DNA of 64,000 bases, taken from assembly GCA_024704765.1 (NCBI GenBank), contig JAKMXF010000033.1, positions 186,001 through 250,000 of the forward strand, in the 5' to 3' direction. Within the stretch, counting starts at the first letter, position 1. The number at the start of each line of letters is the position of its first letter. A model generated the notes under the pieces. It worked only from the letters and a program-made list of their open reading frames with translations. It did no database searches and was not told where the DNA came from. The DNA is from Oopsacas minuta (Eukaryota; Porifera; Hexactinellida; Lyssacinosida; Leucopsacidae). Shown piece after piece: positions 44,401 through 56,200 of the stretch. A program made the position numbers and the translations under genes.

Positions 44401-47400
44401 AACAGGCTCTCCCCTCGCATGCGCTGTCAAACATATTATTTTAATTAAAGGAGACTTATATTTTCTAAACTTACATTTGTCCATAGGATATTTTCTTTTC
44501 CCTCTCTTTCTTGACTTAAGTAAGTATTCCTGTTGAGAAACGAGCAGTTTAGGAGTTGGTACTACTATTTCCTTGTCTGTTTTATTCGGGTCTACTGCTA
44601 CCACATTCTTAGCCCTGTAAGCTAATGAATTACAGCTGTAATTGAATTGACATACTGCGGGGTCTGGTTGTTTTATTGCAGCTGAGTTTGACCTAAAAAA
44701 TATTACAAATATAAACAAGGAAACGGGGTAGCATTTCCGACGTCTCTAGCACTCCGTTTGTGAAGGTTACACTATACTATCATTTAATTAGCTAGCTAGA
44801 AGTATAATGCTATATGGAAAGCGGCAATTCACGCACTATTCAAGTGCTAATTTATTCCACAGACGGTGGGAACAAGTTGTGTCAGCTCTCTGGGTGCGTT
44901 ATCCGAACCCTCAAAGTAAACACGTACTATCTGACGACACTATATCCCGGACTATAGTGAATGGAAAGCTCATAACAAAACGCCTGATCTCTAAGACAAC
45001 GAAGCTTCCTAACTGGGCTTCCCGGATAGTAGGAGGTAGACGTGTGGGGTATATAGTAGAAGAATCTATCATGGATCCTCTACGTAAACATATGGTCACA
45101 TACAGCAGGACTATTTCAATGCCTTGGGTACTATATGTAATAGAAAAATCTGTATACACCATGTCTAATGATAACAAAAACATGACACAGGTATACAAGG
45201 ATGCTTGGTTCTCTTCACAAATGTATGGACTTGCTAGTTTAGTACAATCATTCTCTTGTCGCAAATATGTGAAGAATGTAGAGAGATCGGAAAAGGGTTT
45301 ACAATACGTATTGGAAACTCAATTTACATCCATACCCACTGGCTCAAGAAATAAAATATAAAACATTCAAGAATCCGTTATTTCTATTCAGCTGATCATT
45401 CTACAAATCTTTAAACATCTGTATGACGAATTTTTTGAGTTTATTCTTTATTAAATGTATTTTACCAGTTTCTCTTGTTATTACTGAATAGGGAAGGTGG
45501 GAAGCCAGCAGCACTAAATCCTAGTGAATCCAATTCTCTTGCACTGTTCTTATAGTTAGCCGGGTTTAAGCTGAATTCTTGGTGCTTTTTATTCCGTTTC
45601 TTTCTAATATCTAACATATTTAAGTGTATTACTCGACAGATTGACAGTATATGTACATTTCATTACTTACCAAAGTTAACTACAATCTTACTGCTATTAG
45701 ATATCATATCAGCCATCAGCCAATAGTAGTCCAAATCTGCTACCGTGTCCAGTTGTATCACGTATGTAGGCAGATAGTCTCTAGCTTCATTAGTGAAGTA
45801 TGCGTGTCTGGATCCATGAGCCTCTCTGGAGGTGTCAATTAGTTTCAGTGTCGGTTTGATATAAGCATATACTGTCTCTAGGTTTAAGTGCAGATCTATA
45901 GCCTTGTTTATTCCTGGTTTAGTCCCTCCTTCTAGTTCTATTGCTCCTATCTCGTACAGCTGTACAAGTTGTTCTCTGTACTTAATGGAATATCTCCTAT
46001 ATTAGAACCAACAACGGTTAATACGAGCACGGTTAAACGAACAAATTTTACCGTCCGTAGGTATTCGTATTTATGAGGACAATACCTCTTTAGTCTTGAA
46101 ACGCCTGTTCCTAGTTTATCAAAATTAACATGAGCTTTAGGCAGATCTCTCTTATTCGGGTCAGACAGAATATCTCTAATAGCCCCTGATAGATTATGGT
46201 AATCTTTGATTTGTGCATTTAGAGCGTAAAACAATGAGAATGGAATACATCTTAGTGCTATAGCAGCATTAATCCAACCAGGACCGTGATCCTCTGTATC
46301 AGGAAACTGATGAATTTTATTCAGCCATGAATATGGAAGTTCCTTTAGAGAATGGAATTCCATTTCTGTAATACAAATTTATGATAGTAGTTCCCAACCA
46401 AATACCATTGAAATAATGTATTGCCGTTATTTAGCTTACCAGATCCATACACCAATAAATACAGGTATATGTGTAGAGCTCTTAACTTCTGGAATTTAGG
46501 TAGGGCTTGTGTTAGGTCTCTATTAAATGGGGTGTTAGAAGGACCACGAATCGCAGGCTCCATCCATGAAATCCTGTCAGTCAATCTAATGAATAGAGCC
46601 TCAGATTTGTTAACCATTCTAGGAGAAGTGAGATCTTCTGTATGGTATAAATAGACTCTATCTGACCGCGTACTTCCTTCACTCGTAACTTCTAACAAGA
46701 ATTGGTGAATATATCCTTCTATCTGTAGCTGAGACAGATGACGTAATACTGTACGCGCGTCTAGCTTGTAGGTAACCCCAGCCTCTTTATCTTTCTGTGT
46801 CAGAAATGCTCTTAAGCCTACTCTTTCTATAATAACTTTCTTCTGCTTAAAATATGCGATTACATCGGCGCGTCTACGCTCGTATATGTCTGTACCGACT
46901 ATGTATATTAGACATTAGGTACAATTCATGTTTAAAGTATACTGCTACTCACGTAGTTTCCTAGACTCCATCTGGGGCTCTACATAACTAAGCTTCACTT
47001 CTGTATCCATGGAGCCGAATCTCTCACTAAGCAGATCGAGCAGTTTATTGAGCTCTTCTTGTGGGAACATAACTCCTCCTCTCTCCTTCCTCAGAGTACC
47101 CAGAGGTACAACAGGGCTGTCATCAGCTGTAATTTCTTCTGTATCAGAATATTCTGATGCAAGTAAGGAATCATCTTGGATGTCAAATAACTCACTCTTT
47201 TGAGAAGCTCCTTCAGTTATCTCCTCGCTTATACAACTAAAAATACAAAATATTACGCTAATCTTTACCTTATATTTATCACAACAATTGATAACCTTGT
47301 AGTCAGTGTACCACACAAATGTATTACCTCTGCCTGGAGTTATCTTGTGAATCTGATAATTCTATAACAGGAGTTTGTGTTGGTACAGCAGCTCTGCTAT

Positions 47401-50400
47401 GAGTTGGCCTGTGCTGAGAAGATGGAGAGCTAACAACTAGAGATTGTGTATAATACTATTTTTTATTTGTGCATGTATTAATATTACCATCAGCTGATGT
47501 TTGCATTGGAGAGGAATTTGAAGGTTGATGAGTTTGTTTGGGAGCTTTTTTCTGAACTGGCTGTTTTGCCTTGTGTGTGTTATACCCCATATTATTAGAC
47601 TTTTTCCCCTTCGCAAAGCAAGAAGCAACCACCCTATACAAACGACGAATATAGAGGACAAATTCCCGTTTAAGTAATTGCTCGAATAATTATTTACCTG
47701 AATTTTCTAATGAGCTTTTTCGATTCATGGTGATGATGATCTTCCAGTTTGCTAACTACTAACCCTGCTGCTTCTAGAGTAATAGGGACCCTCCTTGCAA
47801 TCAGCTGATTTATGGGTAGAGATCTGATTATGTCTGGGAGATATAGTCCCTCAGTACCTGCTTCATGTATAAGTCTGTAACATTGTACAAACAGTGTACT
47901 GTCTCTGTGATAACTGACTAGGCGAATGGGTTGAGATAAGTCCTCGTCTTCTACAAATATTGTATATGTTTGAACTTACAGTCAACTCCGGTTACATAGA
48001 AAATGCTAACTCATATCGAAGCCTGAATTTATACAAATATACCCAAACCGTCAGTGTACTAGTTATAATTTCGCGTCTTTTGGTGGTTAAGATCGACCGA
48101 TTTACATAGCTGCCCCTTTCGCTAAATTAATTGCTAGTATACTATGAAACATATAGAGAGCTTACTATTCTCATTCCCACTGGAATCTTCATCTCCTGAA
48201 GACCCCTCATTCAGGATATCCTCCGGGATTTGAGAAACCGGTTGAACCAGTTTATATTTAGCACTGTCCCCCACTTGTGCCCGTGATATTACTCCCTTTG
48301 ATACCAAACTGTCAACACTCTCGCCTCCCTAGTAAACAATAACAAACGAGTTTAATATAGGTGATAATAAATATTTCTTCACATACAATAAATACTTTCA
48401 TATATGTCATATATTAGTCATACGCGATACACGCAACTTTGTGATTATCCACACTCAAACGGGGTAGTAAATCTACCAAACGATTGTGTCTTAGAAATTC
48501 CACATACCCCAAACAATCTCTCCAATCTATACGCAGTTTCCAGTGTCCGAACTCCTGCATGAATTTTATCTTATCTTTCAATTCCACAGGCTCGTTTATG
48601 TGGAATACTTTTACTTCCTGCAGCATATCTTTGTCAAGGAAATTACAACGTCTACACACAATAGTTTCCGGTAGCAAAAGAATAGCTATCCTTCCTTTCA
48701 TAGTGATTCCACGGCCGAATGATGTTTTGCTATTTATACTAGCGTGCCAGGAGATCTCCAACTGATCGAAGGCATAATTAAGATTGTATTGTTGATTATA
48801 CGCGTGGCTATTAGCGAGGTGTAATGTATGCCATAGCATTTCTACTTGTTGAGTTGGCTTTATGAATATGAATCCGGTTGAAACTGTATCTCCCCATTTC
48901 TCTGCTAGTTTCACAGGAAGAACATCTCTCCCTGCTATTACGTCATACTCAGAATACGTATTGGTCATATAGTATATGTCTTGTAGGATAATAGCATCAA
49001 GGTCTATTAGCAGAGCTGAATATCCAAGATAGTTCAGTAGCCAAGCTACCATGAATTTACAGGTTTGTATTTTATGTCTAAGAGGAGATTGTGAAAACCC
49101 GTAACTATGGTTCAACAATGGAATGTTGTCAGGGATAATTTGTACATGACCTGTTCTGTATCTTTCGAGGAAATTGCTGGCCTCTATATCCAGTGATACA
49201 ACAAGGAGGTTATCTATAAGAACTGATGCTTCATTGTAACTATCCTCTACGAAAATAAGCCAATTTAAGAACATTTCTATCAAGTCATTAGTGAGTACAA
49301 TTACTGTAGCTAATTTAGTGGGGAATGATTGTACTGTAGTAGTTACTTGTAACACCCATTCTTGCTCCATAATTCGGGTAGATTCCTCCAATTCTCCGAG
49401 GGGTAGAGGAATGGAATAACCAGGAGAGCTCTCCCATGCTTTGTTTCGTAGATGGATCAGATCTATAGATCTCTCTGTCAGTGATTTATCCACTGGAACA
49501 TTTGCTGATACCATAGCCTCATTATCTTTGTAACTTACGAACCAACAGGGTAACAAAAAGGGGCGGAGAGCAGCGGGGGCATAGACGCACGAAGTGAAAT
49601 ATAAGAACAAAGATATAAACACAACACCCCCAATTGTCACATATCTTAAAGAGTGAAACAGGATTTGACATTGTCTCCAGAACTTATCTTCGTTCTGGTA
49701 TCTGTACAGTATATTATTGTAGTATTGTTGTATTGAGACCATGCTACGTAGCAAACAGTCATACACTCTGTGGATAAATATATAGCTGGCTTATAAAGCT
49801 TATGGGTCTGTTTCAGCAATAAATAGTATAGAAATGCATTGAAGTTCTTTTTGCAACTAACAACAACACAGCAGCCGCGAGCAAAGTATACGAAGAGCAT
49901 ATTTGGCCGCAGCTAGCTTCATCCTTATAGAAACTCGTTTATGAACAGAAGATCTGTTTGTGATAAGCTTAAGTAACTGTGAAGACATTTACAGTGTGTA
50001 TATGGCAACCAATTTTTGTGTATGTTAGTAAATCTAAGCTCTTATAAGTAGTGTGTAAAGGTGATATATGAGCATGAGATTAATGCTCAGGTTTTCTGTA
50101 ATAGCAGAGTAACTAAATCAGTTCTCTTTTCTGTAATTATTATTCCAAAAGAATGATCTATTTGCAAGTTGTTACATGACACTAATGTGAATGATTTAAT
50201 GATTGTAAATCTCGAGGAAATATCTAGTTTAATCGAACTTACAAATTTGGACTTTAAGACTTTCCTAGTAGCAGATTTCCCTTCTAATCCATCCAAGAAC
50301 TGAACTATACCTAGCTTATCTTTACCTTGAAAGATGGTATTTACACTAGGAGTATTCTTGTACTTTATGAGACGTATTAAACTGCCATTAATTAGATGTC

Positions 50401-52672
50401 CCTCATTCATATAGTTTACTGGCTAAACACAATATTTAAGAATTAATTAATACAGAACAATTCGTCGAATAGCAACTGTCTTCAAGGACATAGGGAAAAT
50501 CGTGCAAAATAGCATTTGCTAATAGGTGAACTCACTATACCAGAATTAATTCTATTTTTCTGTATGTTTTAGTGTATTTACAGTAGTAATGGCAGGAGAG
50601 GATAAGAACCCTGTCGTATTCTTTGACATATCAATAGCAGGTCAGGATATAGGACGTGTAAAGATAGAATTATTTGCAGATATTGTACCACGTACTGCTG
50701 AGAACTTCAGACAGTTATGTACAGGAGAGTACAAGAAAAATGGAGTACCTATTGGCTATAAAGGAGCACCGTTTCACAGGATTATCAAAGACTTTATGAT
50801 CCAAGGAGGTGATTTTATTAAGGGCGACGGGACAGGTATTTTAACAATTTCCCCAAAAAAGTATTCCATTATTTATTTGATATGTATGTAGGTAGTACTT
50901 GTATTTATGGAGCTTCTAATTTCGCTGATGAACACTTCAATCTAAAACACGAATCAGCAGGAATATTATCAATGGCGAACAGTGGGAAAGATACTAACGG
51001 ATGTCAGTTCTTCATAACTTGTGCTAAATGCGAGTATTTAGACAATAAACACGTGGTATTTGGTAGAGTAGTTGATGGTATGCTTGTCATACGGAAGATT
51101 GAAAATGTTCCAGTGGGACCTAACCACTCCCCCAAACTGGCTGTAGTGGTAACAGAATGTGGACAAATGTAGTAATTCCTAAATAATTAAATAATCTTAC
51201 TTCTACTTGAATAAATCCTAACTCTCTAAAATCCTTGATTATGCGAAAAGCCTTTGTTCCTTTATACTCAGTAGCAAACGAGGAGTTCAGGATATGTCTC
51301 ATTATCCCAAAATTCCTACTCTTCCCTACCGTCTCTATGACTGAGTAATGTTTAGGGCTTGACCTCATCCAAGCGGGGTCAGTCATTGGACCAGTTAGTT
51401 TATGCTCACGTATGTTTTGATTAGCGACCAGCACGAGATTATCTCCATATCTAGAGTTACCAGTTTAATTAAGACCTGTATTGTGTACTTAGGGTATGGC
51501 GAATTGTCCCGAGACATAGCTAAGGGAAGAGGGCACTCTGACCTACATTTTGCAGTTTTGAGCAATAAAACAACTCATAGTTTTTGTATATCCACTTGCA
51601 ATCATTTTGGCTTAATCAATACAAAAATGTGTGTGTTTTGTCTATAACTGTATTTCGCTGATTAATCTTCTATGTGATATAACATACTTATGTACTGCAG
51701 CTGTAAATGTTATGTTGGAATCTGTAATACTCTTTGTGATATCAATCCTCTCTTTATAGTGCTCACAGCATCCCCACACATCTAGTTTATCGTCCTTATT
51801 CATTTTCCATGAGTTAGGTGGGGGAATATACAAACGCTGTTTGTTCGCTATGACGTCAGATTGCCAATAAGAATCCTATACAGTATAACTTGGCTAATTA
51901 ACACGTACTCTTGCTTTCAAAGCAAATCTAGTTCCCATTCATTATAATAATACAATACCTATTGTAGAATAATGTGATATGGTCCTACGTCCTATCTCAA
52001 TTTTCCACATTGCGAAAATGACAATTTTCACACTATTAAGGGCAATAATGTACATTTAAGAATTCCATATTTGTCTGATATTTGTATTAGTTTTATGCTC
52101 CTTAGAACATAATGCTGAAGAATATTCCACATAAGAAATAACAGCCGAACCGATGATCTCGTTAATTCAGAAGTTCAGCTAATTATTATTAATTTTACCG
52201 ACGATATAAATAAGTACAAAACAATAGATTATTATTCATTACTTACGTAGAATACGTTATTAACAAGAACTGGCTTGGGAGTTGTGTAGAATGCAATCAT
52301 ACAGCCTTTCTCTTTGCTAGACAATTTGACCATTTCTTCCCAAATGCTCTGTTTGTATGTATCAGGTATGACTTTACTATTGATACGATCTTCTAAGCGA
52401 ATCCATAACAATTGGAGAGGAGCTCCTAAACGATACAGTTATCTATAATCTGGGGATATGGAATACAGAGGATCAATACATGTTCATATAACCGTCATAC
52501 AAGAATATAAGAAAACTATATGTTCTCATAACCGGCATCCACTATAATTAGTATAAATTTTGTTAGTGTTCGTATTAACGAGTATCTACTGTAAGATAAT
52601 TGAATGGTAATTACCTTCTAATCCTGACAGAGCTATCTCTTCTATGCAAATGTTGAATGTATCACTAATCAT
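41452..52672 (-). CDS. GTF3C1: TFIIIC largest subunit (GTF3C1/TFIIIC220), host of three nested genes
   Basis: GTF3C1 binds the B box of tRNA genes. Exon 1 (52672-52615) encodes [20 protein letters not shown], matching the human start MDALESLLDEVALEGLDG. Further landmarks are [24 protein letters not shown] (human FKERKNITNDI), a [19 protein letters not shown] winged helix (about 47900), [21 protein letters not shown] (about 46480), [20 protein letters not shown] (about 46280), [32 protein letters not shown] (Myb-like, about 44300) and the C-terminal winged helix near 42100. The final exon is 41546-41452. Guests lie in separate introns: PPIH, a glycosyltransferase and a PRELI-domain gene. Some exons in the middle (50410-50250) are uncertain. 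Confidence 0.82.
41824..41940. repeat. 57-bp direct tandem repeat, two copies and a partial third
   Basis: The unit begins CACTTTGACACGTTTTGTTA and repeats at 41881 and 41938, the first two copies differing by one base (CTGTC/GTGTC). The third partial copy continues into CACTTTGTTTTAAC, which overlaps the donor of the penultimate GTF3C1 exon. Confidence 0.9.
43440..43497. repeat. Family A MITE, short copy in GTF3C1 intron
   Basis: ATCAACTCCAGTCATATCGA and CTTCGAAATAACAAGAGTTG are inverted around AGTAATTAAGGCTTGAG. Confidence 0.75.
44807..45361 (+). CDS. PRELID1: PRELI/MSF1 domain protein (PRELID1-like), intronless, nested in GTF3C1
   Basis: PRELI proteins shuttle phosphatidic acid between mitochondrial membranes with TRIAP1. 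The ORF of 184 residues in one exon contains [21 protein letters not shown] (human WDQVFAAFWQRYPNPYSKHVL), [29 protein letters not shown] and EAWVSS-like [13 protein letters not shown], all PRELI-domain landmarks. It lacks the long C-terminal helical tail of vertebrate PRELID1. It lies in an intron of GTF3C1 and is transcribed opposite to it. Confidence 0.9.
   Translation: MLYGKRQFTHYSSANLFHRRWEQVVSALWVRYPNPQSKHVLSDDTISRTIVNGKLITKRLISKTTKLPNWASRIVGGRRVGYIVEESIMDPLRKHMVTYSRTISMPWVLYVIEKSVYTMSNDNKNMTQVYKDAWFSSQMYGLASLVQSFSCRKYVKNVERSEKGLQYVLETQFTSIPTGSRNKI
46017..46082. repeat. Family C MITE remnant
   Basis: ACGGTTAATACGAGCACGGT and TTCGTATTTATGAGGACA are partly inverted, consistent with a decayed family C copy. 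In a GTF3C1 intron. Confidence 0.5.
47978..48062. repeat. Family A MITE fragment
   Basis: ACAGTCAACTCCGGTTACAT, CTCATATCGAAGCCTGAATT and ATACCCAAACCGTCAGTGTA are left-half family A blocks; the right end is not found. Confidence 0.7.
48414..49766 (-). CDS. Type II membrane nucleotide-diphospho-sugar transferase, intronless, nested in GTF3C1
   Basis: A single-exon ORF of 450 residues; ATG 49766 is the longest start and 49742 an alternative. A hydrophobic segment at residues about 43-61 ([18 protein letters not shown]) suggests a type II Golgi protein with a lumenal catalytic domain. The DxD-type motif is DLD at residues 255-257 within [13 protein letters not shown], followed later by [15 protein letters not shown]. 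This matches the nucleotide-diphospho-sugar transferase domain (Pfam Nucleotid_trans type). The donor and acceptor sugars cannot be read from sequence. It is on the same strand as its host, between exons at about 50090 and 48335. Confidence 0.82.
   Translation of the reverse strand: MYDCLLRSMVSIQQYYNNILYRYQNEDKFWRQCQILFHSLRYVTIGGVVFISLFLYFTSCVYAPAALRPFLLPCWFVSYKDNEAMVSANVPVDKSLTERSIDLIHLRNKAWESSPGYSIPLPLGELEESTRIMEQEWVLQVTTTVQSFPTKLATVIVLTNDLIEMFLNWLIFVEDSYNEASVLIDNLLVVSLDIEASNFLERYRTGHVQIIPDNIPLLNHSYGFSQSPLRHKIQTCKFMVAWLLNYLGYSALLIDLDAIILQDIYYMTNTYSEYDVIAGRDVLPVKLAEKWGDTVSTGFIFIKPTQQVEMLWHTLHLANSHAYNQQYNLNYAFDQLEISWHASINSKTSFGRGITMKGRIAILLLPETIVCRRCNFLDKDMLQEVKVFHINEPVELKDKIKFMQEFGHWKLRIDWRDCLGYVEFLRHNRLVDLLPRLSVDNHKVACIAYD
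49767..50086. other. GTF3C1 intron upstream of the glycosyltransferase, no gene seen
   Basis: AT-rich intron stretch that presumably includes the transferase promoter and 5' UTR; no exon or repeat is evident. Confidence 0.45.
50589..51172 (+). CDS. PPIH: Cyclophilin H (PPIH/USA-CYP), nested in GTF3C1
   Basis: A peptidyl-prolyl isomerase of the U4/U6.U5 tri-snRNP. Exons 50589-50835 and 50892-51172 are separated by a 56-bp intron. Cyclophilin motifs [15 protein letters not shown] and [16 protein letters not shown] are present, with the catalytic arginine in FHR. The insertion [11 protein letters not shown] and N-terminal [17 protein letters not shown] mark PPIH rather than PPIA. The end ECGQM resembles the human QCGEM. 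It lies in a GTF3C1 intron, antisense to the host. Confidence 0.95.
52455..52592. repeat. Family B and family C MITE remnants, adjacent
   Basis: ACATGTTCATATAACCGTCA and ATGTTCTCATAACCGGCATC (52490-52545) are family B ends. GTTAGTGTTCGTATTAACGA followed by TCTACTG (52562-52591) is a family C right end. In GTF3C1 intron 1. Confidence 0.65.
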
Positions 52673-53147
52673 TTACTCAACTAATACACACATATAGTGA
52701 ATCAGGCCTTCTTATAGCCCTAATAATGTCATATACCTCTTCACTAACAGCAAACCAATTAATGGGAAATCACTGGGTTTAGCTGGTAAACGATTTCCCC
52801 ATGGCAACGTGTTTATTCCATTGGTATGTAAATAATAATGATAGAAATATATAGAGTCGTATGGTTTTCATTTAATCGTGTTTTTTGTATTTTTACTCTT
52901 CTTTCAGAAAGTGAATATGCGAAAATCTCAAAGGTACAACAGACAGTATATTGGTAAGTAAATCTAAAAGTAATTATAAGTAATTATAAGTATGCTAAAT
53001 ACGAAGAACTATGAAACTAGCATCAATTCGGTAAGAAGAGATTCGAGTTACTTTACAGCGATATTTGATGTTAAGATTAAGAGAGAGGAATTTCTGTCTA
53101 GGTGTTGAGCTTAAATTTTTACAGTCAGGCTACTTGTGAATAAGTAG

Positions 53148-53186
<39 letters not shown>

Positions 53187-53227
53187 AGTTGCGGATCTTG
53201 GTAAAAGGAATTTCATAAATTACGTGT
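52673..53227. other. Gap GTF3C1-RBM26 with (GTT)n microsatellite
   Basis: The GTF3C1 promoter and RBM26 3' region. A (GTT)n run of about 14 units lies at 53147-53188, close to the RBM26 stop. A possible short exon-like stretch at about 52915-52960 has splice-like ends (TTTCAG..GTAAGT) but no recognised coding, so I do not call it. Confidence 0.5.
53147..53188. repeat. (GTT)n microsatellite
   Basis: About 14 GTT units beginning about 40 bp after the RBM26 stop in the sense direction; would be (AAC)n in the mRNA 3' UTR. Confidence 0.9.
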
Positions 53228-56200
53228 TTAAACTTTGTCTCGTCTCCTCCAATAAACTTCTTCTTCATCATCATTATCTGAGTCATCACAAATTGAAACT
53301 TTCGGTTCAAGAAAATTAAAATAATCGATTTCACTTGGACTGCCAATTGACCCAAAACCTTCTTCGGGCATAGACAATGCTTCTGAAGACTCCATAGCAT
53401 TATCTGTATCATCCATGAGTAAGGCTTGCTTGTTGAAAGCAATCTAAAAGGAAAGTAATAATTAAATTAACAAATATTGGAAACAAAGCAATAATAAGAA
53501 ACATGGAAATGCGCCTTACGCATTTCCAAAGAATACGTCAATATGAAACTTGCAAATTTGTATTAAATACTGTATTACTGATATTATCAAACAAACAGCC
53601 TATTAAGGAAGTGGTAAGATACCAAACTATGATGCATTGTTATGACACGAAACATACTTTGCGATATTTCTAACAACTCAGCAAAATTTCACACATTTGC
53701 ATTTTTGAAATATTAAGATAAACACATGCACACACTAAAACGTTAATTAATAACTCACATTAAACTCTGGGGTAAGGAGGTCTCCGTTAGCACCCATGTT
53801 CCTTTCTCCTGCCAATTCCAAGAGTCCAGGGCGTGAGAACTGTAAATTAAACCCGGGATGTACTGGCTTTGTGTGTGCTCGTGAGTTTACATACTTTAAC
53901 TGAGAACGGAGCGGTTTCTTCGGAACAGACCATTTCATAATAAGATTACGGCCTTTGAAAGGGTAAGTGGAATGCACGAGTTTCTCAGCTTCCTGTCTAG
54001 ACCTGTATGTAACTAGCAGTTGATTATCTTCAGGCTTGAAATTAACCTGCTCAATAATCCCAAATCTCTCCAAATAAGTCATAAGCTCTTCTTTCTCAGA
54101 TGGCTTTATAGATAAGATTAAGAGAGAGCGCGGTTTCCTGCTAATAATTCCTCTCAGGTCTTTATGCACCTGTCCAGGAGATCTCACAGCTCTGCTCTTG
54201 TCTATTGTCTGTCTCAATTCCTGTAATTTCTTCTCTTTAGCAGAACGGTTAACTATCTTAACTGTCTCATTACGTAGAGCTTGAGCCTGCTCAGTGCTTG
54301 TCTTCCATTTTGTTAACTTTACATCAATCTCTATTATTTGTGTTCTAATTCGTTCCTTCTCAATCAGTGAGGAGGATTTGGTTAACATTTCAAACAGCTG
54401 TTTCTGCTGTTTAAGACACGTATTTATAAGGTCTTGTTTCCGTTTTTGTATTTCCAACTTCTTTTCAATCATTTTAGTGTCAATCGTTGGAGTATTTACT
54501 TTAGGTTTAATATTAGCTTGTTGTTTGTTCTCCATTGATATGTTAGATCGTGATAAAGACTCTGATAACAATGTGGTAGGTGTGTCCAGAACCTCTGGGG
54601 ATAATTCAGTCCGGTCTATATCTGATTCTGATTTGGAAGTTTGTAGAGGTCCAGTAGCTGCTACGGTAGCCAACTCGATTGGACTTGTTATTTCAAATGA
54701 TTTTAGTTTGGGAGGAAAAGTTGTATTACGGTCACGTTTGGAGTAGAATACACGGATAAACCTATTTCCAAGGACAGCGTCTGAACAATCGTGGGCTTTC
54801 TTTGCTTCGTGTGGGGTTACAAATCTCACTAGAGCTCCTTCTGGATCGTTATCGTATCTAACCTGAAGATAAATAGAATAATTCTATTGAATTATTGTAG
54901 CTATTTATACACATTTCTTGAAACTTACAGAAATTTTATGAATTCGGATATTAAATCTATTTTTAGAAATGATATAATAGATTTCCATATTTTTGCTTAT
55001 TAAGTTTTGAAGTTCATAGAAAAAGCCAAAGTTCTGATCGATATATTACGTACAACACTATTCATTGAGTTAATTACAGTCAACTCCTGTCATATCGAAG
55101 CTCAAGGGACTGTGATAATTACTTCGATTTTCCTGATGAAACATGTTGAATTGACGGTTTGGGACCATATTTGTACAATTACAGACTTCAATATTAGCGG
55201 GTATTAAGATACATCCGTGTTAGATATGACGGGAGTTGACTGTAGCGTGTATGTAATCCATACAGGGGCCAGTATATGTATTACCTGTACATTAACGACT
55301 GTACCAAACTTCTCAAAATAATTACTGAGCTTAGCTACTGTATTCAGCTCAACAGGGACTTTACGTAGAATCAGTGCTGTAGAGAGCTGATTGGAGTGAG
55401 AGTACTTCTTAATTCCACCGTTTGATATGGTTGTCATGCTAATACCGTCCGTTGAATTCGAATTCACAGAATGTATATGATTGCTATAAAATGGAAGAAT
55501 AATGATACTTTTAAGATAAACTAATGAATAACTAAGCTAGCTAAACTTGAATGTCTTCAATCAAGTTTCAGTAGATAGTAATTCATTATCAAATGGGAGA
55601 TAATATTCAATGGAATGTTTTTAACTTAATCCGTCGATGAGCCAACAAACCACACGCACTAGCGAACAGATGTATTGTATAATTTATATGTGAGAGCTGT
55701 ATCTGCTTACTTCTAAGATAAACGGGCGAGTTAGTCAGCGAAAAAACTGAAAATATACGAATTCCGTAGTGAGTAATATTAAACTTTGGCATTTCCAATA
55801 AATATAAAGATGCATGATACAATGGATGCCGGCTATAACCACGAAAACAGTTCTCACATATTCCTGTATATCTTATGCCGGTTATAAGAAGGTGTATTGC
55901 TATCTATAGTGCTATAATATTAATTGAGTTAATAACTAACTATTTAGCTTGAGATTGTATAGGCTTTACATCCAGATCAACTGGGGGAGGAATACCATGT
56001 GCACCAGATATCGGTACAGTATTATCACCGTCTATACTGTCATAAGCTGGATTCTCAGGGTTATAGCCATCTGTTGCTGATATAGGTCTTGTAACCGGCA
56101 TGACAGGAGTTGGTATAGGAAGTTGTGTAACAGTCGGGGGTAGTATTAATCTGTACAAAAAAAGTCAATGACTAGAGTTCGTATAAAATATTTTTTAGGA

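Noticed and set aside
50087-50410. Separate 107-residue minus-strand gene
   Set aside because: It opens toward GTF3C1 exons and part of it resembles a winged-helix exon of the host; kept as an uncertain GTF3C1 exon, not a gene.
52915-52970. Exon-like segment with TTTCAG and GTAAGT ends
   Set aside because: Too short, no protein similarity and no partner exons.
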